64,000 nt of DNA, taken from the NCBI RefSeq assembly GCF_963678635.1, contig NC_087066.1, positions 55,384,312 through 55,448,311 of the forward strand, written 5' to 3'. Source of the stretch: Symsagittifera roscoffensis. Taxonomy: Eukaryota > Xenacoelomorpha > Acoela > Convolutidae. A model generated the notes under the pieces. The model was not told where the DNA came from. It did not search any database and worked only from the letters and a program-made list of their open reading frames with translations. Positions 52,790 through 64,000 of this stretch are shown here, in pieces. The first letter of the stretch is position 1; each line of letters starts with the position of its first letter. The position numbers were made by a program, and so were the translations under genes.

Positions 52790-53910
52790 TTGGGTCTCCG
52801 AGATGTTATTAACGGAGGCATTCATCGGCTCTAACGACTTCAAAAGCTACTTAATACACTTTGAGCTATTAGCTGAACTACAAAACTAGAAACGTGCAGC
52901 AAATGGAACCAAAACTGTTGAACGGTCGCATTTTTTTTGCGTGAAGATTACCAATAGTCATCCGAGGCCGGCTATTGCATTGCGTGCAGCAAGCAAGTAA
53001 AAAATTAACAGAATTTCTGGGGGATTTGCAGAAACTGGGGCTAAAGTTGTACCCAGACGAGTCCTAAAACATTTGGGATCACTAAGTGCTACGATATTGT
53101 CTCGAAAGAATCCATCACAGTCAAGTTAGTATTAAGCTACGCAAGGTAATTAGAGATATGAACATCGCAAAAAATTTAGAGCGGGACTTCACCTGGAAGC
53201 TGTCATTAGAATTAACGAAGAAAAACAAAAGCCGCGAATAGCAGCCATGCGGAGGGATGAAACAGAAATTCTAACAGACTTGGTGAACAGAATTGTTCGA
53301 CAGATGTCGGTCGACAGTGAAAAGAATACCCGAAGCAGTGACGGTCGAAGTGACAGCATTCACTAGGGAAGAACGCGATGCGAAGGGAACCGATATAGGG
53401 AGCAAGGTTCAGGAGATCGAGCAAGAACTCTTACACCAAATACGTGCGAACGAAATGAAAATTCAAAAAGGGAAATTATTTACCGACTATGTAAGCAAGA
53501 AGGTCGTTGGGCAAAAAACTGCCGTAATTGTTTTACTTGTGGTAGCTCTACCCACATTAAGCGAAGCTGTTCTCGGATTAAAAGAAGGATTAAACCAACA
53601 TAATCAGGTATCGCTCCACTGTTGAAACTAAATGTTACATTTCAGCGGCAAATTGGTAACGGGACTGTTAGGCAGCGGGAGAAGCATTGCGCTCATAAAT
53701 TTCCACAACTTTGAACGGCCTGGAAAATCGGGAAGCATCAAGGCTTTTAATAGTAAGGTTTCAGCGGCAACAATACGGCGCTGAAAATAGTTGGCAGTGT
53801 GTACACCAAAATCTAAATTCAACCAAATTTTGAAGAGTTCGACCACGAGTTAATGATAACGGTTGATAACTGCTTACCTTGCCTTCTTGATTTGGATTTT
53901 ATGATAGATC
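52790..53910 (+). pseudogene. Ty3/gypsy-like gag and protease remnant, unit I
   Basis: Gag-like reading EAFIGSNDFKSYLIHFELLA (52814 onward) and FTWKLSLELTKKNK (~53190). The zinc-knuckle frame from MRRDETEIL has a TAG where unit II has TGG (near 53363). The second knuckle, CFTCGSSTHIKRSC (53528-53570), has perfect C-x2-C-x4-H-x4-C spacing; the first has tyrosine for its first cysteine. A protease-like segment follows: GLLGSGRSIALI (53665-53697), where the catalytic aspartate of the D-S/T-G triad is glycine, and a lower-frame ITVDNCLPCLLDLDFMID end. Defective. Confidence 0.7.
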
Positions 53911-54165
53911 AATCAAAAATTATAATCTGATTATTGGCGAAAAAAAAAACAAAATTCTGGACAGCATTTTCAATATCCGAAGAAAAAACTGCAATATCCA
54001 TGACTTTGCTATAGCAAAGAGAATTGATTGAGCACCCAGCAGACACATGAAGCTAATAGAAATCGTCAACAAGGTTGAAAAGGTACCATCCTGAATAGCC
54101 AAGAAGGTTTAATCGAAGGCATACAAAATTCGAAGAGAAAATCCGACTAGCTGTTACGTTTCGCT

Positions 54166-54745
54166 CAAATTAACTGAAACTTTTCTAGGTTTTCTTCCCT
54201 CTGCCAGGTTTTATTCTTCTGTCTAATTAATTTTCAAAAGTCGGAATTGTGATTTCACCAATTGATGTCCAAAATATTTGTGATAAAGCTTACCTCATTG
54301 AGCCCAAAGGCAAATTAAAGCATCGTGATCAGTATAAAGATGTATTGGATGAATTTTAGTAACTAATGTTCATATGTTTGTAGGCTGATACGACACTGCA
54401 AAGTTCTCTAGCTGTTGTTGACATTTTCGGCTGTTTTTTATGATAAATTTTTGAAACAAATAACATAATACCTTTCCCTTCGGGGAACTCTTATACTACT
54501 TTTGAACATTTTCCTATTGATGATGAGTCTACACGTACATGGAAGCTGTATATTGTGTCTGATATTGCTAAAACGGTGTCTGCGCTAATTCTTTCTGATC
54601 GATTAACAAACCCTTTTTTTGGGCTGGAGTCCCTTTGAAGGTTGTATCGTTTCGTTTCAAATCAAAAAATGATTTGAATTGTCATGTAGTTTCTTTGTAA
54701 ACATTCTATAAAATTCTAAACAACCTATCACTCACAATACACTTC
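54166..54745 (+). repeat. ~560-bp block, direct orientation (unit I)
   Basis: Starts ctgttacgtttcgctcaaat and ends aacctatcactcacaataca. Contains a 38-codon frame GIVISPIDVQNICDKAYLIE... and a second, PSGNSYTTFEHFPIDDESTR to RLTNPFFGLESL. Neither is recognised. Repeated at 61890-62475 in the same sense and at 57963-58520 inverted. Confidence 0.85.
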
Positions 54746-55067
54746 TTTTGTTTTCAGAGGTTTCTAATTTTTTCTGAGATAATTTTTTCTGAGATATATG
54801 AGATATCTACCTTACCCCTCAAAATGGGCGGCTCAAACATCAAGCTGCCATCCGACCATGAAAGCTTTCTAGAATGATCTAAGGAAACATCACTAGTATT
54901 GGAATCTCAAGATCCTGTTACAGCATTAACAGAGCAAGAAAAGTTTTGTATGAAACATAAAAAATTGAAAACTGATAGAACAAACCGAAAGAAAACAAAC
55001 CTCTTTAACTCCTTAACTGAAACAGATAAATACGCATTCGACTTGGCTTTTAAAAAGGAAAGTCTTA

Positions 55068-55400
55068 ATGGCTAAATGCTTTAAATGGCTCAATGCTTTA
55101 CCACTGAGCAGATACAACTTCAAACTGAACAAATCAGAATTCAGAGATGGTATTTACTTGGGATACGGATGGGAACCGACCAAAACCCCACTCACGTGTG
55201 CATGTGGTGCTAATTTTAATTTGACACATGCCTTACACTGTGCAAAGGGCGGTTACGCACACATAAGACTCAATGAAATCAGGGACACATTCGCTAACCT
55301 CATGAACGAGGTTTGGCATGCATCGAGATTGAGTCAAAACTACAGCCGTTGCCAGGCCAGGCAAAAACTTTTTCAACAATTTAAGTACAACTTAGGATGA
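55068..55400 (+). pseudogene. RT C-terminal fragment, unit II
   Basis: 110 codons, with CACGANFNLTHALHC intact and the end QNYSRCQARQKLFQQF. It lacks the rest of the RT upstream: only about 270 bases of RT precede it before the breakpoint at 54799. Confidence 0.75.
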
Positions 55401-57192
55401 GGCACGAATTGACATTAAAACGAACAGACTCTGGGGTTCACAATTAAGCCGCGCTTTCTTTGATGAGAAAATTTTCAACCCCCAGGCCAAAACATCGCGA
55501 AAACTGAATAAAGACACATACAAATATCACGAAAAGCTGAAGAACTCCAAATATCAGCAACGAGCTTTAAACGCATAGCAGAGTAGCTTCTGCTCGCTAA
55601 TTTTAGGATGCACCGGTGGCGCTGTTCCAACAGCTACACGGACGATGCAGCGATTAGCCGAAAAACTATTTGAAAAAAGACAAGAAGGCTACCCAGAATC
55701 GATAAATGACATATGAACTAAAATAAGCTTTGCATTACTTGTGAACTTGTGATTTTTCACTTTTTTGTTAGACGCCAATTTTTCTCATTAAAAGAACTTG
55801 GAGCGATTGAAAAATTGAGATTTTAGTCTTTTTTTTGTAGAGACGGAAGTGTCAATGTTCCTGAATTTGTTTGAGAAATTATGATGTCTGAGAAGTGACT
55901 TCATTAATTAACGATGATGACACTAAGACAAACTCGTCAAATGGTAGAATTTTGTTGGATCTAATTGTCAAGATTATATGACAAGCATATAGGAACGAAT
56001 CAGAGAATGTCCATAATATTGCTCAGCTAATACCAGTGATATTAAAGAGCAAAACGGTGAAACGCGAGGTAATAAGAATCATTTTGCATCTCCTGAAACC
56101 AGTTCGAAAATGATTCAAGGAAACCGAGTCTAACTTTTAAAAATTTTTTCAGAAAAATCTAACTTCTGTAGAGTACTGTGGCTACTTCAAGGTGTATGAT
56201 ATGGAGAAGAAATTGAATTTTTGAAAGTCGATTTTGCTTAAGTCAAAATTAGCAGCTGCACGGAAACTCACAGTGATACCCGCGCCGTACTGCAAGAGAA
56301 TACTGCTCAGGAAAAATGCGTGAGTTTTAAAAATAAGCTGACAAAAACTCTAATTGATCAAAAATTGTTCACCATGTCGGAAAATCATCAATAAATCAAA
56401 TAAAACGTTAAAATCAAGGTTTATTGTGAAAAACAGTACGACAATGAATTCATTGCTACATTTTTTGAATCGGGCTATAATTTTGCAATTATTATTGCAC
56501 AAAAAGACGGAATTGTACCAATTTCATTGGAAAATTTAAAACAAAATGAGCTAACAAAACCTAAAACACTTCAGTAAAACATCATTTTTTATTTTCACAG
56601 AAAACAAATTGTAGTTGGAAGGACTCAAAAGTTTATATATGTTAAAATTAACGGGTAAGACCTAGAAGAACTCCAATTTAATGGATAACTGAAACGATAA
56701 TTAAAAAAGAATAGAGTTAAGTTTGGCAACGGCATGTTGGGTCTCCGAGATGTTATTAACGGAGGCATTCATCGGCTCTAACGACTTCAAAAGCTACTTA
56801 ATACACTTTGAGCTATTAGCCGAACTACAAAACTAGAAACGTGCAGCAAATGGAGCCAAAACTGTTGAACGGTCGCAATTTTTTGCGTGAAGATTACCAA
56901 TGGTCTTCCGAGGCCGGCTATTGCATTGCGTGCAGCAAGCAAGTAAAAAATTAACAGAATTTCTGGGAGATTTGCAGAAACTGGGGCTAAAGTTGTACCC
57001 AGACGAGTCCTAAAACATTTGGGATCACTAAGTGCTACGATATTTTCTCAAAAGAATCCATCACAGTCAAGTTAGTATTAAGCTACGCAAGGTAATTAGA
57101 GATATGAACATCGCAAAAAATTTAGAGCGGGACTTCACCTGGAAGCTGTCATTAGAATTAACGAAGAAAAACAAAAGCCGCGAATAGCAGCC

Positions 57193-57549
57193 ATGCGGAG
57201 GGATGAAACAGAAATTCTAACAGACTTGGTGAACAGAATTGTTCGACAGATGTCGGTCGACAGTGAAAAGAATACCCGAAGCACTGACGGTCGAAGTGAC
57301 AGCATTCACTGGGGAAGAACGCGATGCGAAGGGAACCGATATAGGGAGCAAGGTTCAGGAGATCGAGCAAGAACTCTTACACCAAATACGTGCGAACGAA
57401 ATGAAAATTCAAAAAGGGAAATTATTTACCGACTATGTAAGCAAGAAGGTCATTGGGCAAAAAACTGCCGTAATTGTTTTACTTGTGGTAGCTCTACCCA
57501 CATTAAGCGAAGCTGTTCTCGGATTAAAAGAAGGATTAAACCAACATAA
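57193..57549 (+). pseudogene. Ty3/gypsy-like gag nucleocapsid frame, unit II (longest intact copy)
   Basis: 118 codons: MRRDETEILTDLVNRIV, an Arg-rich stretch (RTRCEGNRYREQGSGDRAR), then LCKQEGHWAKNC and CFTCGSSTHIKRSC. Knuckle 1 lacks its first cysteine (Tyr), knuckle 2 is complete. Knuckles bind RNA in gag proteins. Upstream gag (56760-57190) is in pieces, and the protease part (57601-57850, GLLGSGSSIALI) has Gly for Asp. The homologous frame is stopped in units I and III. Confidence 0.7.
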
Positions 57550-57962
57550 TCAGGTATCGCTCCACTATTGAAACTAAATGTTACATTTCAGCGGCAAATT
57601 GGTAACGGGACTGTTAGGCAGCGGGAGTAGCATTGCGCTCATAAATTTCCACAACTTTGAACGGCCTGGAAAATCGGGAAGCATCAAGGCTTTTAATAGT
57701 AAGGTTTCAGCGGCAACAATACGGCGCTGAAAATAGTTGGCAGTGTGTATACCAAAATCTAAATTCAACCAAATTTTGAAGAGTTCGACCACGAGTTATT
57801 GATAACGGTTGATAACTGCTTACCTTGCCTTCTTGATTTGGATTTTATGATAGATCAATCAAAAATTATAATCTGATTATTGGCGAAAAAAAAACGAAAC
57901 TCTGGACAGCATTTTCAATATCCGAAGAAAAAACTGCAATATCCATGACTTTGCTATAGCAG

Positions 57963-58520
57963 AAATGTATTGTGAGTGATAGGTTGTTTAGAATTTTATA
58001 GAATGTTTACAAAGAAACTACATGACAATTCAAATCATTTTTTGATTTGAAACGAAACGATACAACCTTCAAAGGGACTCCAGCCCAAAAAAAGGGTTTG
58101 TTAATCGATCAGAAAGAATTAGCGCAGACACCGTTTTAGCAATATCAGACACAATATACACCTTCCATGTACGTGTAGACTCATCATCAATAGGAAAACG
58201 TTCAAAAGTAGTATAAGAGTTCCCCGATGGGAAAGGTATTATGTTATTTGTTTCAAAAATTTATAATAAAAAACAGCCGAAAATGTCAACAACAGCTAGA
58301 GAACTTTGCAGTGTCGTATCAGCCTACAAACATATGAACATTAGTTACTAAAATTCATCCAATACATCTTTATACTGATCACGATGCTTTAATTTGCCTT
58401 TGGGCTCAATGAGGTAAGCTTTATCACAAATATTTTGGATATCAATTGGTGAAATCACAATTCTGACTTTTGAAAATTTATTATACAGAAGAATAAAACC
58501 TGGCAGAGGGAAGAAAACCT
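57963..58520 (-). repeat. ~560-bp block, inverted orientation (unit II)
   Basis: Reverse complement of 54180-54742: begins tgtattgtgagtgataggtt and ends ggcagagggaagaaaaccta. About 170 bases present in units I and III (agagaattgattgagcaccc to acttttctag) are missing at its left edge. The VISPIDIQNICDKAYLIE reading is preserved on the minus strand. Confidence 0.9.
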
Positions 58521-58854
58521 ATATTTATTTTTTATGTTTTCAGAGGTTTCTAATTTTTTCTGAGATAATTTTTTGCTGAGATATATGAGATATCTACCTT
58601 ACCCCTCAAAATGGGCGGCTCAAACATCAAGCTGCCATCCGACCATGAAAGCTTTCTAGAATGATCTAAGGAAACATCACTAGTATTGGAATCTCAAGAT
58701 CCTGTTACAGCATTAACAGAGCAAGAAAAGTTTTGTATGAAACATAAAAAATTGAAAACTGATAGAACAAACCGAAAGAAAACAAACCTCCTTAACTCCT
58801 TAACTGAAACAGATAAATACGCATTCGACTTGGCTTTTAAAAAGGCAAGTCTTT

Positions 58855-59187
58855 ATGGCTAAATGCTTTAAATGGCTCAATGCTTTACCACTGAGCAGAT
58901 ACAACTTCAAACTGAACAAATCAGAATTCAGAGATGGTATTTACTTGGGATACGGATGGGAACCGACCAAAACCCCACTCACGTGTGCATGTGGTGCTAA
59001 TTTTAATTTGACACATGCCTTACACTGTGCAAAGGGCGGTTACGCACACATAAGACTCAATAAAATCAGGGACACATTCGCTAACCTCATGAACGAGGTT
59101 TGGCATGCATCGAGATTGAGCCAAAATTACAGCCGTTGCCAGGCCAGGCAAAAACTTTTTCAACAATTTAAGTACAACTTAGGATGA
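58855..59187 (+). pseudogene. RT C-terminal fragment, unit III
   Basis: 110 codons, same as the unit II fragment except RLNKIRD for RLNEIRD. It follows the same breakpoint as unit II. Confidence 0.75.
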
Positions 59188-60759
59188 GGCACGACTTGAC
59201 ATTAAAACGAACAGACTCTGGGGTTCACAATTAAGCCGCGCTTTCTTTGATGAGAAAATTTTCAACCCCCAGGCCAAAACATCGCGAAAACTGAATAAAG
59301 ACACATACAAATATCACGAAAAGCTGAAGAACTCCAAATATCAGCAACGAGCTTTAAACGCATAGCAGAGTAGCTTCTGCTCGCTAATTTTAGGATGCAC
59401 CGGTGGCGCTGTTCCAACAGCTACACGGAAGATGCAGCGATTAGCCGAAAAACTATTTGAAAAAAGACAAGAAGGCTACCCAGAATCGATAAATGACATA
59501 AGAACTAAAATAAGCTTTGCATTACTTGTGAACTTGTGATTTTTCACTTTTTTGTTAGACGCCAATTTTTCTCATTAAAAGAACTTGGAGCGATTGAAAA
59601 TTTGAGATTTTAGTCTTTTCATTGTAGAGACGGAAGTGTCAATGTTCCTGAATTTGTTTGAGAAATTATGATGTCTGAGAAGTGACTTCATTAATTAACG
59701 ATGATGACACTAAGACAAACTCGTCAAATGGTAGAATTTTGTTGGATCTAATTGTCAAGATTATATGACAAGCATATAGGAACGAATCAGAGAATGTCCA
59801 TAATATTGCTCAGCTAATACCAGTGATATTAAAGAGCAAAACGGTGAAACGCGAGGTAATCAGAATCATTTTGCATCTCCTGAAACCAGTTCGAAAATGA
59901 TTCAAGGAAACCGAGTCTAACTTTTAAAAATCTTCCAGAAAAATCTAACTTCTGTAGAGTACTGTGGCTACTTCGAGGTGTATGATATGGAGAAGAAATT
60001 GAATTTTTGAAAGTCGATTTTGCTTAAGTCAAAATTAGCAGCTGCACGGAAACTCACAGTGATACCCGCGCCGTACTGCAAGAGAATACTGCTCAGGAAA
60101 AACGAGTGAGTTTTTAAAATAAGCTGACAAAAACTCTAATTGATCAAAAATTGTTCACCATGTCGGAAAATCATCAATAAATCAAATAAAACGTTAAAAT
60201 CAAGGTTTATTGTGAAAAACAGTACGACAATGAATTCATTGCTACATTTTTTGAATCGGGCTATAATTTTGCAATTATTATTGCACAAAAAGACGGAATT
60301 GTACCAATTTCATTGGAAAATTAAAAACAAAAATGAGCTAACAAAACCTAAAACACTTCAGTAAAACATCATTTTTTAATTTCACAGAAGACAAATTGTA
60401 GTTGGAAGGACTCAAAAGTTTATATATGTTAAAATTAACGGGTAAGACCTAGAAGAACTCCAATTTAATGGATAACTGAAACGATAATTAAAAAAGAAAA
60501 GAGTTAAGTTTGGCAACGGCATGTTGGGTCTCCGAGATGTTATTAACGGAGGCATTCATCGGCTCTAACGACTTCAAAAGCTACTTAATACACTTTGAGC
60601 TATTAGCCGAACTACAAAGCTAGAAACGTGCAGCAAATGGAACCAAAACTGTTGAACGGTCGCATTTTTTTGCGTGAAGATTACCAATGGTCTTCCGAGG
60701 CCGGCTATTGCATTGCGTGCAGCAAGCAAGTAAAAAATTAACAGAATTTCTGGGGGATT

Positions 60760-61640
60760 TGCAGAAACTGGGGCTAAAGTTGTACCCAGACGAGTCCTAA
60801 AACATTTGGGATCACTAAGTGCTACGATATTTTCTCAAAAGAATCCATCATAGTCAAGTTAGTATTAAGCTACGCAAGGTAATTAGAGATATGAACATCG
60901 CAAAAAATTTAGAGCGGGACTTCACCTGGAAGCTGTCATTAGAATTAACGAAGAAAAACAAAAGCCGCGAATAGCAGCCATGCGGAGGGATGAAACAGAA
61001 ATTCTAACAGACTTGGTGAACAGAATTGTTCGACAGATGTCGGTCGACAGTGAAAAGAATACCCAAAGCAGTGACGGTCGAAGTGAGAGCATTCACTGGG
61101 GAAGAACGCGACGCGAAGGGAACCGATATAGAGAGCAAGGTTCAGGAAATCGAGCAAGAACTCACACACCAAAAACGTGCGAACGAAATGAAAATTGAAA
61201 ACGGGAAATTATTTACCGACTATGTAAGCAAGAAGGTCATTGAGCAAAAAACTGCCGTAATTGTTTTACTTGTGGTAGCTCTACCCACATTAAGCGAAGC
61301 TGTTCTTGGATTAAAAGAAGGATTAAACCAACATAATCAGGTATCACTCCAACATTAAATCTAAATGTTACATTTGAGCGGCAAATTGGTAACGGGACTG
61401 TTAGGCAGCGGGAGTAGCATTGCGCTCATAAATTTCCACAATTATGAACGGCCTGGAAAATCGGGAAGCATCGAGGCTTTTAATAGTAAGGTTTCAGCGG
61501 CAACAATACGGCGCTGAAAATAGTTGGGAGTGTGTACACCAAAATCTAAATTCAACCAAATTTTGAAGAGTTCGACCACGAGTTATTGATAACGGTTGAT
61601 AACTGCTTACCTTGCCTTCTTGATTTGGATTTTATGATAG
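60760..61640 (+). pseudogene. Ty3/gypsy-like gag and protease remnant, unit III
   Basis: The frame MRRDETEIL... at 60980 stops at TGA (61198) after CERNEN; the CFTCGSSTHIKRSC knuckle is still readable downstream with an altered last Cys region (AVLGL frame shadow). Protease-like GLLGSGSSIALI again has glycine at the catalytic position. The upstream gag reading (EAFIGSNDFKSY near 60550) is as in unit I. Confidence 0.65.
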
Positions 61641-61889
61641 ATCAATCAAAAATTATAATCTGATTATTGGCGAAAAAAAACGAAACTCTGGACAGCATTT
61701 TCAATATCCGAAGAAAAAACTGCAATATCCATGACTTTGCTATAGCAAAGAGAATTGATTGAGCACCCAGCAGACACATGAAGGTAATAGAAATCGTCAA
61801 CAAGGTTGAAAAGGTACCATCCTCAATAGCCAAGAAGGTTTAATCGAAGGCATACAAAATTCGAAGAGAAAACCCGACTAGCTGTTACG

Positions 61890-62475
61890 TTTTGCTCAAA
61901 TTATCTGAAACTTTTCTAGGTTTTTTTCCCTCTGCCAGGTTTTATTCTTCTGTCTAATTAATTTTCAAAAGTCGGAATTGTGATTTCACCAAGTGATATC
62001 CAAAATATATGTGATAAAGCTTACCTCATTGAGCCCAAAGGCAAATTAAAGCATCGTGGTCAGTATAAAGATGTTTTATATGAATTTTAGTAAATAATGT
62101 TCATATGTTTGTAGGCTGATACGACACTGCAAAGTTCTCTAGCTGTTGTTGACATTTTCGGCTGTTCTTTATTATAAATTTTTGAAACAGATAACATAAT
62201 ACCTTTCCCTTCGGGGAATTCTTGTACTACTTTTGAACATTTTCCTTTTGATGATGAGTCTACACGTACATGGAAGGTGTATATTGTGTCTGATATTGCT
62301 AAAACGGTGTCTGCGCTAATTCTTTCTGATAGATTAACAAACCCTTTTTTTGGGCTGGAGTTCCTTTGAAGGTTGTATTGTTTCGTTTCAAATCAAAAAA
62401 TGATTTGAATCGTCATGTAGTTTCTTTTTAAACATTCTATAAAATTCTAAACAACCTATCACTCACAATACACCT
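61890..62475 (+). repeat. ~560-bp block, direct orientation (unit III)
   Basis: Third copy. Same sense as unit I, a few percent diverged (SPSDIQNICDKAYLIE; RGQYKDVLYEF). It ends at cactcacaatacacctcttt, followed by the ttttcagaggtttctaattt lead-in, where the array stops. Confidence 0.85.
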
Positions 62476-62499
62476 CTTTTGTTTTCAGAGGTTTCTAAT

Positions 62500-63740
62500 T
62501 TTTTGAAACCATCCACCTTTTCCTATTTGGTTGCACACCATCTGTACTTAGTACATGTACTAAGAAGTGATTCCCTTCTGAAAAAACTTTTTTTTTCTGG
62601 TTGAGCTTTTAGTACAGATTTTTTTAGTATGTCTCGGTCTGTTTTACTGACTTCGATTTTTTCTACTACAATTTGTGCACACTGTATGGTCATTATTCTT
62701 TTAAAGTGTTTGATAGACCTCATTATCCGTAAAAACCTGGTTTGACAGTGCGTTATTTTGATGCAATTAGATAACTTGTTTTTTGTTGTGTTTCTTCAGT
62801 CAAGGGTACTTGAATATAAGAGGAGCATAAATCACTGTGGTGAAGAAATTTCCTTTGATCTTAGTTATGAGCAATCCTATCAGCTCTAATGGGCATGAAT
62901 TTTGGCTTCAATCAGTTATTGATCTCAGGAATGTCAAAAACGAACTTGACTATGTTTCGTTTTGATAGTATCATAGTTGGACTTTGATCCCATTTCTTTA
63001 TTCCTTATTTATATGAATGGTCTAGTAAGTCATCTACTTTTTTCTGATAATGTAACGAAACTATAGATAGTCATTAACAGATTGACATGAAGCTTTTGAT
63101 TTTTTTAGGCCTAAGTCTTTTTTTTCTGTAAATATATGTTTTCATTGTATAATAACATATACATTATGTCTTGTAGTTGATCTTGGTTTATATCAGAGTG
63201 AATAAAATCAAATTTTCTCAGTAACTCTCGTTTTTTCCTGCCAAACTTTTTTGGGTTTCGTGAATTTGTTTGTCTGTACTCTTATTAGGGTTTTGAGTCA
63301 TCTAGTTCTCTGCTAATTTCTCTTTCTAGTTCGTATTTATAAGTAATCTAGTTCTGTTTCTGTTAAAAATTTATCTTTTTTTTTTCAAAGTTTTCATTAA
63401 TTGTTCTAATTCAATACTCTAATTATTCCAATTTGGTTGAATTAGAAAAAAACGATGACTTATATGTCGTTGGCCGCAACCCATGTTCTAAATTTTTCAG
63501 AATAGTCACTTTTACTGTCAAAACTAGGACTGAAGTTTGTATATCCCAACAGTTTAAATTTTTTGCCATTAACAGCTAATGTTTTCGATGGCCCTTTAGA
63601 AAGGTTTTGCTTTTTTGCAAAATCAAAAACAGTTTCAATGTGAACACGCTGCTCCAGCATCCACTTAAAATTCGGTTTCAAGGCCGTTATTTTGTTTTCA
63701 TTTCTGACGGTATGTTGATATAGATTAAAAAACATTTTTG
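62500..63740 (-). pseudogene. Ty3/gypsy-like pol fragment (protease end and RT), decayed
   Basis: Minus strand. The frame 63735-63460 reads FDFAKKQNLSKGPSKTLAV and NGKKFKLLGYTNFSPSFDS, like the flap half of a retropepsin. Around 62860-62750 HHSDLCSSYIQVPLTEETQQ and KTSYLIASK match the FS-LDL-SAYHQI-L-E---KTAF block of gypsy reverse transcriptases. The frame 62723-62523 (FKRIMTIQCAQIVVEKIEVS) follows the position of the PFGL--AP--F block. Many stops and shifts intervene. Weak but ordered similarity supports an LTR-type pol remnant. Confidence 0.5.
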
Positions 63741-64000
63741 ACTTTTCATCTTGCGGAGTTTGTTCTAGTTTAAAATTAGTTAATTGCCTTTGTCGTCTCT
63801 GAATTAACCGTGGTTTTTAATTTTACCAAATTGTACTTTAGGTTTTCTTTCTCGGCTATTTTATCCAGAAAATGTTTTTGAATCACCTAGGGATCTTGTC
63901 TTGTTTAGTTATTGTGAGATGGGATTTTTTTGTCGCGGTGTTTTTTGGTGTTCTTCCTATAGTTGTCTTGTAAAATAGATCTTCTTTTTGTATAGTTGAC
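63741..64000. other. Right edge, no gene recognised
   Basis: AT-rich; probably the upstream part of the same decayed LTR element on the minus strand (gag side), but no motif is legible. Confidence 0.4.

Larger units (their letters stand above)
50856..62500 (+). repeat. Three large tandem units (3.94, 3.79, 3.9 kb) of chimeric retroelement sequence
   Basis: gagatatctaccttaccccwc marks unit starts near 50856, 54799 and 58587. Each unit contains: RT C-terminus (MAKCFKWLNALPL frame at 51124, 55068 and 58855); about 1 kb of unidentified sequence (frames MIKNCSPCRKI at 52406, 56354 and 60140); a Ty3/gypsy-like gag and protease segment; a ~560-bp block; and the lead-in ttttcagaggtttctaattt before the next unit. 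Units match throughout apart from substitutions and, in unit II, an inversion with deletion. Confidence 0.92.

Noticed and set aside
53212-53846. Minus-strand frames MLDLLNLAPYIG... and MVELFKIWLNLDFG... repeated in all three large units
   Set aside because: They are antisense to the gag knuckle and protease readings, which show recognisable motifs.

Overview
The window is metazoan nuclear DNA: AT-rich, low in gene density and packed with repeats. Genes are split by GT-AG introns and encode animal-type proteins (XRCC1, a MANSC1-like membrane protein, prefoldin subunit 5, the SAGA DUB-module protein Sgf11/ATXN7L3). The repeats include tRNA-derived elements, MITEs, a Penelope-like element with a GIY-YIG domain, a QGDPLAM/YADD reverse transcriptase family and Ty3/gypsy-type fragments. 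An invertebrate, probably marine, is my best guess; I cannot name the species.

Layout. 1-3505: about 2.7 copies of a ~1.31-kb tandem unit carrying a minus-strand Sgf11/ATXN7L3 open frame; two complete frames lie in the window. 4968-28382: a complete XRCC1 gene on the minus strand, 11 exons that join in phase to a 621-residue product. Most of its 23.4 kb is intron swollen by repeats; intron 7 alone is 12.9 kb. Nested in intron 7, on the same strand, is a three-exon gene (18501-12199) for a 371-residue type I membrane protein with a MANSC-like cysteine domain, a very acidic stalk and a MANSC1-like tail. 28383-41145: no gene seen; MITEs, tRNA-like elements, a ~160-bp minisatellite family and older duplications. 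41146-41688: intronless prefoldin 5. 42120-42790: four ~175-bp tandem repeats. 43040-45354: a decayed Penelope-like element with a PHD-type finger between RT motifs B and C and hammerhead-like motifs nearby. 45640-62500: a nested tandem array built from a dead QGDPLAM/YADD RT and a Ty3/gypsy-like gag-protease segment, first as ~1.15-kb units and then as ~3.8-3.9-kb units, the middle one carrying an inverted ~560-bp block. 62500-64000: a decayed Ty3/gypsy-like pol fragment on the minus strand.

How it fits together. The host genes are unrelated housekeeping or surface genes: XRCC1 is the single-strand-break repair scaffold, prefoldin 5 is a chaperone subunit, Sgf11 anchors the SAGA deubiquitinase. 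The story of the window is genome expansion: non-autonomous elements swelling introns, local tandem duplication of a gene segment, and DNA-level amplification of already dead retroelements. I saw no prokaryote-like operon, CRISPR array or defence system.
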